Origin: Phocicoccus pinnipedialis
GTDB lineage: Bacteria; Bacillota; Bacilli; Staphylococcales; Salinicoccaceae
Assembly: GCF_903994035.1 (NCBI RefSeq)
Contig: NZ_CAJEWB010000010.1
Coordinates: forward strand, 372,001 to 436,000
Reading direction: 5' to 3'
Length of the DNA stretch: 64,000 nt
Positions within the stretch are counted from its first letter, which is position 1, and each line of letters opens with the position of its first letter. Shown here in pieces: positions 38,845-47,888 of the stretch. Under the pieces are notes generated by a model. That model made no database searches. It was not told the DNA's origin and was given only the letters and a program-made list of their open reading frames with translations. The position numbers and the translations under genes are program-made.

Positions 38845-40080
38845 TTATTTAATATGAGAGAGTGAGGCTTCAATCGTAGTTTTCTCTGTAGCCACAATTA
38901 TTGACACAAAGCTAAATAAACCAATTATTAAAAAGATAATTATATTCATGTTTGTAGAATCAAACAAGTCGAATAAAAGACCCATTAATATTGGTCCTAC
39001 TGCTGCAAAAATATAGCCTACTGATTGCGCAAAACCACTCATACCAATGCTTCCACTATGTGTTTCAGCTTTTAAAGCAAAGAGCGCCATACATGAACTA
39101 AAACTTGCACCAATACCAGATCCTATCAGAAGCATTGCAATAAATAGAAGTATTGGGTGTGTCATAAAGAATAATAAGAATCCTACTAGAAAAAAAGAAC
39201 CTATTAAGTAAGCAATAACCTTCTGGTTCTCTAATCTTGCTATAAGCATTGGGAACACAAATGTTGTTGGTATTATAATGAGCTGTAACGCCATGAAGTA
39301 ATAACCCGCAGCATGTAGTGAAATACCTTTGTCAACTAACATCGTAGGTGCCCATGCAACTAGACTGTAAAAAATAATTGATTGTCCGCCAAATAAACCG
39401 GTTATCGCCCATGCAAGTTTAGATCTTGCAATATTCTTAAATGTAAATTTGTTGCCTTCACGATTTACAACGAAACGTGCTAATGTTTTTGGATTTAAGA
39501 ATAATTGTCTAATCCAAACAACAAGTGCGATGAATGCAAGTGCTGCCCAGACGCCAAGTCCAAATTTATATCCATACTCAGAACTATGTGCAATTGGCAC
39601 TGCAAATCCACTACCGAGACCTGAAACTAGATTCATTGTTGTGCTGTATATCCCAGTGATAATACCAATCTGGAATGGGAATTTTAACATTACAAAGCTG
39701 GGCATTGCCACGTTTGTAAACGCAATTCCAACTGCAATAAGGATTGTGCCAGCAATAAACATATAGATATCGCCCATCACTCTAATTAATAAACCTAAGA
39801 ATATAAAAATAATGGCAATAAATACTGTATGTCTAAGTGAGGATACTTGTACTATTCTAATTACATATGGAGAAACGAGCCCAAATATAATTAATGGAAT
39901 TGTAGTTAGAAGCCCTGCCACTGTATTTGATATCATCAAATCTGACTTAATATCACCCATTAATGAACCAACTACAGTAAGAGGAACACGCATCATTGTA
40001 GCTATAAGTACAATGCTAATTAAAAACTTCCACTCTCCGAATATCGGGTGGGGATTTAATTGGTTATCTATACTGTTCAT
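38845..40080 (-). CDS. MFS transporter, CynX/NimT type (first of tandem pair)
   Basis: 411 residues, about 12 helices. VPLTVVGSLMGDIKSDLMI, SNTVAGLLTTIPLIIFGLVSP and GIYSTTMNLVSGLGSGFAVP align with the downstream paralogue, showing a tandem duplication. It lies after the terminator of the allantoin operon, so it is separately transcribed. A role in moving cyanate, carbamate-like or oxamate-like anions would fit the neighbourhood but is only a guess. Confidence 0.88.
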   Translation of the reverse strand: MNSIDNQLNPHPIFGEWKFLISIVLIATMMRVPLTVVGSLMGDIKSDLMISNTVAGLLTTIPLIIFGLVSPYVIRIVQVSSLRHTVFIAIIFIFLGLLIRVMGDIYMFIAGTILIAVGIAFTNVAMPSFVMLKFPFQIGIITGIYSTTMNLVSGLGSGFAVPIAHSSEYGYKFGLGVWAALAFIALVVWIRQLFLNPKTLARFVVNREGNKFTFKNIARSKLAWAITGLFGGQSIIFYSLVAWAPTMLVDKGISLHAAGYYFMALQLIIIPTTFVFPMLIARLENQKVIAYLIGSFFLVGFLLFFMTHPILLFIAMLLIGSGIGASFSSCMALFALKAETHSGSIGMSGFAQSVGYIFAAVGPILMGLLFDLFDSTNMNIIIFLIIGLFSFVSIIVATEKTTIEASLSHIK

Positions 40081-40116
40081 GTATGTCCTCCTTTTAAAAT
40101 AAACTCAAAAAAAGAA

Positions 40117-40138
40117 CTAAGCAACTCGTGTCGCTTAG
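40117..40138 (-). terminator. Terminator of the allantoin operon
   Basis: 9-pair stem CTAAGCGAC/GTTGCTTAG with an ACGA loop and a T-rich run on the minus strand, about 35 bases after the carbamate kinase stop. Confidence 0.85.
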
Positions 40139-40174
40139 CTCCTAAATCCTTAAGATTCCTGAAGGGTTAGTGAA

Positions 40175-41110
40175 TTATAGAGTAATTCTAGTTCCTGCTT
40201 TGCCTTCAAGTGCTTCTACTGCATCTTCTAAAGCACAGATGATTGCAACTTTACCAGTTTTTGCGAATTCAACTGCTGCTTGGATTTTTGGTAACATAGA
40301 TCCAGCAGGGAACTGATCGTCAGCAATGTGTTTTTCAGCTTCTTCAACCGAGATATTTTCAAGTTTTTCTTCATTTTCTTTGCCCCAGTTAATGTAAACG
40401 TTAGATACATCAGTTAGCATCATAAATACATCAGCATCAGATTGTTCAGATAGTTTAAGTCCGGAACGGTCTTTGTCGATTACAGCTTCAACACCGTGAA
40501 TTTCGCCATTTTCGTCTCTCCATACTGGAATACCGCCACCACCAGATGAAATAACAATTGAACCTGCATCGGATAATGATTTAATTTCATTTACACCATG
40601 AATCACCTGAGGTTCTGGTGAAGGTACGACTCTGCGGTATCCACGTCCTGCATCTTCAGCCATTTTGAAACCTTGTTGTTCCATTTCTTTAGCTTCTTCT
40701 TCTGTAAAGAATACACCTATTGGTTTTGTTGGGTTATCGAAAGCTTTATCCTCTTTATCTACTTCAACCATAGTAAGTAAAGTTACTACGTTTGTGTCGT
40801 TTCCAGCTTCTTTTAATTTGTTTTTTAGAGCTGTTTCAAGCATGTAACCAATCATACCTTGTGATTCAGCGTTGTTTATAAAAATTGGCATTGGTGAGAT
40901 TTTATCCTTAGCAGCTTCGTTTTGTGCGATAATGTTACCTACTTGTGGGCCATTACCATGTGTTACGATGATATCGTGACCTGCTTTTGTGATGTTGACC
41001 ATTGAGTCAGCAGCACTTACTACGTTACCGTATTGGTTTTCGAAGTCTGGATGTTGACCTGGTCTTAAAATGGCGTTTCCACCTAATGCTAATACTACTT
41101 TTTTACCCAT
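40175..41110 (-). CDS. allK: Catabolic carbamate kinase (AllK/ArcC type)
   Basis: Carbamoyl phosphate + ADP gives ATP + carbamate (then ammonia + CO2). About 311 residues from ATG 41110 (MGKKVVLALGGNAILRPGQ); an in-frame GTG 12 bases earlier abuts the AGGAG site. Kinase motifs: THGNGPQVGNI, NAESQGMIGYML, SSGGGGIPV, DKDRSGLKL, MLTDVSNVYINWG. Last gene of the allantoin operon and not beside arginine deiminase genes, so its carbamoyl phosphate should come from AllFGH. It is the ATP-yielding step of the pathway. Confidence 0.93.
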   Translation of the reverse strand: MGKKVVLALGGNAILRPGQHPDFENQYGNVVSAADSMVNITKAGHDIIVTHGNGPQVGNIIAQNEAAKDKISPMPIFINNAESQGMIGYMLETALKNKLKEAGNDTNVVTLLTMVEVDKEDKAFDNPTKPIGVFFTEEEAKEMEQQGFKMAEDAGRGYRRVVPSPEPQVIHGVNEIKSLSDAGSIVISSGGGGIPVWRDENGEIHGVEAVIDKDRSGLKLSEQSDADVFMMLTDVSNVYINWGKENEEKLENISVEEAEKHIADDQFPAGSMLPKIQAAVEFAKTGKVAIICALEDAVEALEGKAGTRITL

Positions 41111-41118
41111 TATATAAT

Positions 41119-41892
41119 TCACTCCTGATTTAAAGTTTTGTAAATTCCGTACAGGGTGTCGAGACCTGATGAAGAGCCTAATGTTTTTAGTCTGTTCATC
41201 GTCTCTACACTTGGATCATGATGTAAGTCCGTAATTCTTGAACTAAAAATTTCATTTAATGCAAGTTGAATAAAACTCTTTGAAACTAATGTTGTAATGT
41301 CTTCGTTGTAAAGTCTCTGTATCAATCCATAGCTTCTGTCATCAATAAACTTATTTAATGCATCCCCGTAAAGTATGCCTGTAAGAATATCATCACCTGT
41401 TGGTGTTAGGCCATTACCACGTCCAATAAAATACCTTAACTGTGATTCAAGTTCTGGACTATAGTTTTTAAGTCCATCTAGCAAACACTTCATTTTTTCA
41501 TGGCTAAAATCTGAATCCGCATAGCTTGAAAAATCAATCTGTTTTAAATTTTCGCGTAGAAGACCGATATCTGCTAAATGAAAATCAAAATCAGGTCTAT
41601 ATTCTTTAACCTGATTCAAAATGATTGAAAAATCTTTGTGTCTGATTTCTTGACGATTAATTGTGATTTTATCTTGTGGCCTTGATTTAGTAATTACCTT
41701 TTTAGTGCTAAAAGGATCTAAAGTGATGCCGAACGGAAAGTATCCATTCTTATCTGTTCCGATAAATATAAGACTCCCAGTCTTACTAACAAGGTTCATA
41801 CCATTGTTAAAAACAGAGTGGACGTTTAGTTCCCGCTCTGTTTTTAAAAGATGCAGTGCAGCCGTACCTGCTACACCCGCAGTATATATCAT
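41119..41892 (-). CDS. allH: Oxamate carbamoyltransferase subunit AllH (DUF2877)
   Basis: 257 residues of the DUF2877 family (YlbF/AllH in E. coli). The family core GRGNGLTPTGDDILTGILYG is near 156, and the start MIYTAGVAGTAALHLLK is hydrophobic. In E. coli AllF, AllG and AllH together are needed for phosphorolysis of oxalurate to oxamate and carbamoyl phosphate. Its start overlaps the allG stop, and its end lies 8 bases before the kinase start. Confidence 0.88.
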   Translation of the reverse strand: MIYTAGVAGTAALHLLKTERELNVHSVFNNGMNLVSKTGSLIFIGTDKNGYFPFGITLDPFSTKKVITKSRPQDKITINRQEIRHKDFSIILNQVKEYRPDFDFHLADIGLLRENLKQIDFSSYADSDFSHEKMKCLLDGLKNYSPELESQLRYFIGRGNGLTPTGDDILTGILYGDALNKFIDDRSYGLIQRLYNEDITTLVSKSFIQLALNEIFSSRITDLHHDPSVETMNRLKTLGSSSGLDTLYGIYKTLNQE

Positions 41893-43175
41893 TACTTCAT
41901 ACCAAGTTTTTTAGCGTATGCTGTAATTGCTTTTTCAAAAGCTTCCATTGGTGGTGTAACTGTTCCTGCACCAATTTGACCACGACCAGCAACTTTATTT
42001 GCAATACCAGTGTTGATTACCGGTAGAATTCCAGTTTCAACAACTAGACGTGCATCGATTCCTGTTGGCGCTCCTCTGAAGTTCCAAGTTGGAATAATCC
42101 AGTTTGGATTTTCAGCAATTGTGATTTCAGCCATATCATTTGATGTTTCAAGTGCATCGTTAAATCCACCCGTACCTACAAAACGTGTTACAGCAGGAGC
42201 AGCGATCATTGCCATACCACCAACACCAATTGTTTCTGTGATTGCTGAGTCACCCATATCTGGGTTAGCGTCTTCTTCTGAGAATCCAGTGAAGTATAGA
42301 CCTTGTGGTGTATTGACTGGACCAGTGAACCACTCGTCTCCCATACCTGCAATACGGATACCGAATTCATGTCCGTTACGGCACATTGCTGTGACAATAG
42401 TACCAGATTGGATTTCATTACGTGCAGTGTCAGTCATGACTTTACCTGCCGCCATTGCTACGTTTAAGAAGAATTGGTCAGTGTCGGCTAAGAACTGGAT
42501 GACATCTTCTTTATCTTTTTGTTCTACGTCTTCTAGAGCCGTAATGATTGGTGCTAAGTCACGTAGAAATGCATATGAAGCAGCGATGTTACGTTGGTGG
42601 AACTCGTCACCCATTGCAATTGCACGAGCGATTGCACCATTGACGTTCATTCCGCCATCGATTTGTCTTAATGCTTTAGATAATACTGGTCCTAATACAT
42701 CACGTTGCCATTCTAATCTTTCGATTACTTGTGGACCGAATGCTCCGAAACGTAATACTGCACCGATACCTTCGTTTAAAGTACAGTATGCTGTATTTTT
42801 TTCTGTTTCGTTGCTTGTATCTTTAACAACTAATACTGGGAAGTTAGCTGAAGTGATTCCACCCATTGGTCCTACACCATTAACATGATGGAATGGTACA
42901 AAACGAATTTCATCATTTTCTAACATTTTGCGCGCATCTTCTTCATTGTCAGCCCATTTTTCAAAAAGTACAGCACCAACACATGAACCTTGCATTGGAT
43001 CTGACATTTGGTCAAAACGGATAGGAGGTCCTGCGTGTAATAATGTTTTTGTGTTTTCATCATTTAGCTCAGGAATTACTGATTTTGCTGGCACAACATC
43101 AATAAGTGTTGGTTGTGTTGAAATCATTCTTTGTACTACTGCTTCGTTTGCTTCATCAATTGTTTTGAATCCCAT
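41892..43175 (-). CDS. allG: Oxamate carbamoyltransferase subunit AllG (DUF1116)
   Basis: 427 residues of DUF1116 (YlbE/AllG). Recognisable parts are AGPPIRFDQMSDPMQGSCVG, FVPFHHVNGVGPMGGITSAN and VMTDTARNEIQSGTIVTAMC. It acts with AllF and AllH on oxalurate. It overlaps allH by one base and lies 2 bases from allF; such tight spacing suits subunits of one complex. Confidence 0.92.
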   Translation of the reverse strand: MGFKTIDEANEAVVQRMISTQPTLIDVVPAKSVIPELNDENTKTLLHAGPPIRFDQMSDPMQGSCVGAVLFEKWADNEEDARKMLENDEIRFVPFHHVNGVGPMGGITSANFPVLVVKDTSNETEKNTAYCTLNEGIGAVLRFGAFGPQVIERLEWQRDVLGPVLSKALRQIDGGMNVNGAIARAIAMGDEFHQRNIAASYAFLRDLAPIITALEDVEQKDKEDVIQFLADTDQFFLNVAMAAGKVMTDTARNEIQSGTIVTAMCRNGHEFGIRIAGMGDEWFTGPVNTPQGLYFTGFSEEDANPDMGDSAITETIGVGGMAMIAAPAVTRFVGTGGFNDALETSNDMAEITIAENPNWIIPTWNFRGAPTGIDARLVVETGILPVINTGIANKVAGRGQIGAGTVTPPMEAFEKAITAYAKKLGMK

Positions 43176-43177
43176 TA

Positions 43178-44917
43178 TTAAATGTCTCCTTCGTAGTGAT
43201 TTAAGAACTGAAGTACTTTCATTAATTCTTCGTTACCACCTGCTGATGGTCTCCAATTGAATTGAACATAATCTACTTCTTGATCCACTAGAGCTTCTGT
43301 AAATCCTTCTAGACCAATGTTAATTACTGAAAGTTCTCCTGAAATTAAGTCTTTTAAGCTGTCTGCAACTGTAAGATCTTCATTTGTTTTATCAAATGCT
43401 TTAACTTCTCTTGTTGGTTGTTCAGCTTTTTCACCGATTAAATTAAGTGCTGTACGAACCATTTGGTCGTTTGTGTCACAAATTACTGCGCCAGCACCTT
43501 CTAAGATACGACGTTGAGAGTCGTAACCTTGTACGTCTTTGTCTGTACCTACAACAGTAGCAAGTACAACTACTTCTTGGCCAGCATCTTTCTTAGTTGC
43601 AATGAATTTCTCTATTGCGGGAGCAAGTTGAGCTGCCATATTCTTGTGTGATCCATAACCAAGTACATTATCTAAAAGAACGACCGCGATTTCATCATCA
43701 GAAGCAGCTTCTTCAAGCGCTTTGAGTCTGTTAGCTGGATCAATCATTGGGTGAGGTGTACCTTGCGTGTACATGTCGTCACCTAAGTCAATGATTTGAT
43801 GGTGTTCACTCTTATAAACAAATGCTTCATCATCAGCAGACTCTTCACCAGTAGCATGTTCGATTAACATAGCAGCTTCAGTAGCTAAAGTACCACCAGA
43901 GTAGAATCCACGAATTCCAACTTGTTTCTCATTAAATTTCGCTGTTACATCTTCTTTTAGCGATGGTTCGAATTTAACTTCTTCACCTTTAGATTTTTGT
44001 AATGAAACAACCGCTGCCTCTTCTAAAGTATAAGCGTGGAAGATGTTTTCTTCAGTGTATGCTGGTTTGTCACCTAGGTAAAGAACGACTACTGGCTTGT
44101 CTAATGAACGTAGTACGCTGTTTACTTTGTTTTGGATTTTTTCAGATGATGGTTTAGATAAAACAGTAATAACATCAACAGATGGGTCACTGTTTAGCGC
44201 TTTGATTGCATCGATCATAGTGATTGCTCCGATATCATCATTTAGGTCACGACCACCTGTACCAATAGCGTTTGTAACTCCTCCACCTAAACGGTCAATA
44301 ATAGTAGTAACTTCTTGGATACCCGTACCAGAAGCACCTACAACACCGATGTTTCCTTCTGTGATTACGTTAGTGAATGCAAGAGGCGTACCGTTGATAA
44401 CTCCAGTACCCGCGTCAGGGCCCATTACGAGTAATCCTTTTTCGTGTGCAGTTTCTTTAAGTTTACGTTCGTCTTCTACTGACACGTTGTCAGAAAACAT
44501 GAATACGTTAAGATTGTTATGAAGTGCATTCATACCTTCCATAGCAGCGTATTGACCAGGTAATGAAATAAGTGCAACATTTGGCTCTTTAGCAATTGCT
44601 AAAGCTTTTCTCCAGTTGTTTGCTTCTACTTCTTCTTCGTCATCTGCGCCACCAGCAAGTTCTGAATCAACTAAAACTGAGATTTCCTCTACTTTAGACT
44701 CATCATCAGTATCTATTACGATAACGATGTCATTAGCACCTGCTGCTCTCATTTCTTCTGTTTCAAATCCCCCTCCAGCAAGGATATCTTTGTTTGCTGG
44801 AGTTGCCATCATTGCTTGCGCTTTATTTACACCCTCAACTTCGTTTAGTTTGTTAGAAAGTAACATCAAAACGATAGAGTCTTGATAAGTGTTTGGTTTA
44901 GTAATTGTGTATAACAT
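43178..44917 (-). CDS. allF: Oxamate carbamoyltransferase subunit AllF (FdrA family)
   Basis: 579 residues related to FdrA and to the CoA-binding fold of succinyl-CoA ligases. The central block is LLVMGPDAGTGVINGTPLAF then NIGVVGASGTGIQEVTTII, with GGRDLNDDIGAITMIDAI, the acyl-CoA-synthetase-like nucleotide region. A His in KSEHHQIIDLGDDMYT could be the phosphorylated residue of related ligases; that is inference. First of the allFGH-kinase block. Confidence 0.92.
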   Translation of the reverse strand: MLYTITKPNTYQDSIVLMLLSNKLNEVEGVNKAQAMMATPANKDILAGGGFETEEMRAAGANDIVIVIDTDDESKVEEISVLVDSELAGGADDEEEVEANNWRKALAIAKEPNVALISLPGQYAAMEGMNALHNNLNVFMFSDNVSVEDERKLKETAHEKGLLVMGPDAGTGVINGTPLAFTNVITEGNIGVVGASGTGIQEVTTIIDRLGGGVTNAIGTGGRDLNDDIGAITMIDAIKALNSDPSVDVITVLSKPSSEKIQNKVNSVLRSLDKPVVVLYLGDKPAYTEENIFHAYTLEEAAVVSLQKSKGEEVKFEPSLKEDVTAKFNEKQVGIRGFYSGGTLATEAAMLIEHATGEESADDEAFVYKSEHHQIIDLGDDMYTQGTPHPMIDPANRLKALEEAASDDEIAVVLLDNVLGYGSHKNMAAQLAPAIEKFIATKKDAGQEVVVLATVVGTDKDVQGYDSQRRILEGAGAVICDTNDQMVRTALNLIGEKAEQPTREVKAFDKTNEDLTVADSLKDLISGELSVINIGLEGFTEALVDQEVDYVQFNWRPSAGGNEELMKVLQFLNHYEGDI

Positions 44918-44937
44918 TATGTGCCTCCATATTTATA

Positions 44938-45990
44938 TTATTCAGCAAATTTATTTTTGCCATGAAATCGATCGTAATGTATATCATCACTGATTAGGTA
45001 CTCATAAATATCATCAACGATTTCAATTCCGCCAGCTTCATCGTACTTTTTAGCTCGGAGTAACCCGCGTTCACCTGGATAGTATATTTCTCCATATCCT
45101 GGTGCTGCAGGTTGTTCTTTGAGCTCATCTAGCATAGTGCTAATCTGTTTTTTAAACACTTCTATTTCAGTGAAATATCTTGGATTGATTACTATGTGTA
45201 ATTGACCAAGATCACGTCCCTTAGTTAAATCATGATACATAGAAGATACATGTTTTCCAAATGGTAAACCAAGTAAGCTACCAGAAAGAACATCCACCAT
45301 CATCATAAGGCCATAGCCTTTTGGACCGGCTACCGGAACAAGTGCATGCACATCTTTTGAATCTGTAGTAGGTGCACCATTTTTATCTACAGCCCATGTA
45401 TCAGGAATTTTTTCGCCTTTACTTCTCGCATCTAGTACTTTACCCCACGCTTGGACAGTTGTTGCCATATCAAAAGTTATAATTCGATTATCATTTGATG
45501 GCGCACTGAAAGCGATTGGATTCGTTCCAAAGTATGCTTCAGTACCACCGAATGGGACTACCATTGGGTCAGATTGACATACCGATAAAGCGACCATGTT
45601 TTGTTTTGCCGCCATTTCAGTGAAGTAGCCAAGTGCACCGCTGTGTGACATGTGCTTAATACCTACCACTGCAACGCCATTTTCTTCAGCAATTTCAATC
45701 GCTCTTTCCATTGCATAGCGTGCAGCTTCGTGCCCTGCCCCATTATCGGCATCTAAAACAGCAGATGACGGACCCGTTTTTTCAAATTTGTATTCTGGAC
45801 TATTAGTGATTCCACCTTTAGCAATACGCTCTGCATAATACTCAACGCGGACAGCACCGTGAGAATGAATCCCACGGTGATCTGCCCACACAAGTACTTC
45901 TGCCATTGCATTAGCAGTTTTTTCATTTACACCAGCTTTAACAAATTTATTCTTCATAAGTTCAAATAATTTTGTTTTTTCTACGTGCAC
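44938..45990 (-). CDS. allD: Ureidoglycolate dehydrogenase AllD, copy 1
   Basis: NAD-dependent oxidation of ureidoglycolate to oxalurate. About 350 residues of the malate/L-lactate dehydrogenase-2 family. ADHRGIHSHGAVRVEYYAER, KHMSHSGALGYF, CQSDPMVVPFGG and VQAWGKVLDARSKGEKIPD match AllD closely, as does the C-terminus GIEIVDDIYEYLISD. GTG 45990 is placed 8 bases after AGG; the frame is open 3 codons further. A second AllD gene lies 17 bases upstream. Confidence 0.92.
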   Translation of the reverse strand: MHVEKTKLFELMKNKFVKAGVNEKTANAMAEVLVWADHRGIHSHGAVRVEYYAERIAKGGITNSPEYKFEKTGPSSAVLDADNGAGHEAARYAMERAIEIAEENGVAVVGIKHMSHSGALGYFTEMAAKQNMVALSVCQSDPMVVPFGGTEAYFGTNPIAFSAPSNDNRIITFDMATTVQAWGKVLDARSKGEKIPDTWAVDKNGAPTTDSKDVHALVPVAGPKGYGLMMMVDVLSGSLLGLPFGKHVSSMYHDLTKGRDLGQLHIVINPRYFTEIEVFKKQISTMLDELKEQPAAPGYGEIYYPGERGLLRAKKYDEAGGIEIVDDIYEYLISDDIHYDRFHGKNKFAE

Positions 45991-46007
45991 TAAACACACC
46001 TACTTAA

Positions 46008-47039
46008 TTAATATAATCGGTCAGATTCTAAGAATTCTACAATATCTTCTGGAATAGGAATTCCATCTTTATCATACTCTTCTTTTACAGCATTCATAAG
46101 TTCACCAGGGTAGTACACTTGGTCAAATCCAGGTGCTGGTTTTTGGTCATGTAACTCTTGAACCATTTGTTCCATTTTCTCTATTAAAGCTTCTTTTGAA
46201 GAGAAAAAGTCAGGATTTATTACGATGTGTAATTGACCTAGGTTTCTGTACTCAGATAAATCAGCATACATTGAAGATACATGTTTACCAAATGGTAAAC
46301 CAAGTAATGATCCAGCGAGTACATCTACCATCATCATTAGCCCATAACCTTTAGGTCCTGCAACTGGTAGTAATGCATTTACTTCCCATGGATCTGTCGT
46401 TGGTTTTCCGTTTTTATCAACCGCCCAAGTATCAGGAATTTCTTTGTTTTTACTTCTTGCGTCAAGAATTTTACCCCACGCTTGAACTGTAGTAGCCATA
46501 TCAAAAACGATTGGTTTGTTACCTTCAGCTCTTGGCGCTGCAAAAGCAATTGGGTTAGTACCAAAGTATGGTTCAGACCCTCCGAATGGAACTACCATTG
46601 GATCAGATTGTACTACTGATAAAGCCACCATACCTTTCTCAGCTGCTTTTTCAACATAGTAACCAATTGCACCTGAGTGTGAAAGTCTAGACATTCCAAC
46701 TACTGCTACACCATTTTCTTCAGCCATTTCAACAGCTTTTACCATCGCTTCGTGAGCAACGTAAGTTCCCTTAGCGTTGTCACCGTGGAAAATTGCAGTT
46801 GATGGACCCGTTTTTTCCCATTTGAATTCTGGGTTGTTGTTAAATCCGCCTTTTGCTTGACGTTCTGAGTAGTATTCCATTCTCACTGAACCGTGTGAAT
46901 GAATACCACGTTCGTCAGCCCATAATAAAACGTCTGCTGTACGGTCTGCAAATTCTTCTTTCATTCCGTTGGCAATAAATTTATTTTTAAAAAGTTCTCT
47001 CAGTTTATCTGAAGAGACTCTCACTAATTTCTCTGACAT
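46008..47039 (-). CDS. allD: Ureidoglycolate dehydrogenase AllD, copy 2
   Basis: 343 residues and the same fold as copy 1: ADERGIHSHGSVRMEYYSER, RLSHSGAIGYYVEK, VQSDPMVVPFGGSEPYFGTN, and VQAWGKILDARSKNKEIPDT. The likely active-site His in IHSHG and HSGA is kept in both copies. Copy 2 ends GIPIPEDIVEFLESDRLY, lacking the longer tail of copy 1. The two may differ in stereochemistry or substrate, or act as a heteromer. Confidence 0.9.
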   Translation of the reverse strand: MSEKLVRVSSDKLRELFKNKFIANGMKEEFADRTADVLLWADERGIHSHGSVRMEYYSERQAKGGFNNNPEFKWEKTGPSTAIFHGDNAKGTYVAHEAMVKAVEMAEENGVAVVGMSRLSHSGAIGYYVEKAAEKGMVALSVVQSDPMVVPFGGSEPYFGTNPIAFAAPRAEGNKPIVFDMATTVQAWGKILDARSKNKEIPDTWAVDKNGKPTTDPWEVNALLPVAGPKGYGLMMMVDVLAGSLLGLPFGKHVSSMYADLSEYRNLGQLHIVINPDFFSSKEALIEKMEQMVQELHDQKPAPGFDQVYYPGELMNAVKEEYDKDGIPIPEDIVEFLESDRLY

Positions 47040-47067
47040 AAAGATTCACTCATTTCTCTCGCTATTT

Positions 47068-47859
47068 TTATAGTTCGATATCTCTGTTCGCGTCTTTAGA
47101 GTAGATGTAAGAGAATTCTTCATCTAATCCTACTGCATAAGTTGCTTGTGGAGTGTAGGCTGCCATAAAGATATAGTCTCCTTTGTCAACTGGCATCCAA
47201 TCGTTATCTAAGTTGTAAACACCGCGTCCTGAAAGTACATATGCACCATGCTCTTGGACGTGTGTTTCAATATATCCGTGTGAAGCACCTGGTTTGAATG
47301 AAAGAATATGGATGTTCATATCATACGCAAGATCTGCTGGTAAAAAATCAGTTACTTGTACTTCTTCCATTCCCTCGTATGCTTTCCATGTTAGGTCATT
47401 CTTGTTACCAGTAATTACTTCAGGTTGACCAACGCCTTTCGCTTCTTGGTAACGTTTCTTATAAAGGAATACTCTTGAATCTTGACCTTTATTGTTGTTA
47501 ACAAAAGTCATTTCTAAGTGCGGTGGTGCATATACGTATCCACCCTCTGTTAAGTCGTAATCTTTTCCGTCAACTGTTACTGTAATGTTTCCATATACAA
47601 CATATATGAAAGTTTGGATTCCGTTTCCACCAAAACCTTGAGTGTTACCACCATTGTTTTTAAGTGTAACTAAATAGTCTACAAAACGTGCACCAATTCT
47701 CGGTGAACCGAGGATAGTGATATCACAGTCGTCAAATCCTGGAACAACGTTATTCACTAATCCGTCTGGTGTCAAAACAGCATAATTATCTTTCTTTACT
47801 ACTGATCTAAGTTCTAATAGGCCTTCTCTATAGCCTTGTTGATGGTTTAAGTAACCCAT
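47068..47859 (-). CDS. allE: (S)-ureidoglycine aminohydrolase
   Basis: Bicupin that releases ammonia from ureidoglycine to give (S)-ureidoglycolate. 263 residues; the start MGYLNHQQGYREGLLELRS, LTPDGLVNNVVPGFDDCD, GASHGYIETHVQEHGAYVLS and the end FSYIYSKDANRD are diagnostic. The C-terminal cupin holds the metal ligands His/Glu/His (HGYIETHVQEH). It sits between allC and allD, in reaction order. Confidence 0.95.
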   Translation of the reverse strand: MGYLNHQQGYREGLLELRSVVKKDNYAVLTPDGLVNNVVPGFDDCDITILGSPRIGARFVDYLVTLKNNGGNTQGFGGNGIQTFIYVVYGNITVTVDGKDYDLTEGGYVYAPPHLEMTFVNNNKGQDSRVFLYKKRYQEAKGVGQPEVITGNKNDLTWKAYEGMEEVQVTDFLPADLAYDMNIHILSFKPGASHGYIETHVQEHGAYVLSGRGVYNLDNDWMPVDKGDYIFMAAYTPQATYAVGLDEEFSYIYSKDANRDIEL

Positions 47860-47888
47860 TAATAATTCCTCCTATTTTTTTACATTAA

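Noticed and set aside
42010-42888. 292-codon plus-strand frame opposite allG
   Set aside because: Low-complexity composition typical of antisense frames of a real gene; no ribosome site; allG is clearly the coding strand.
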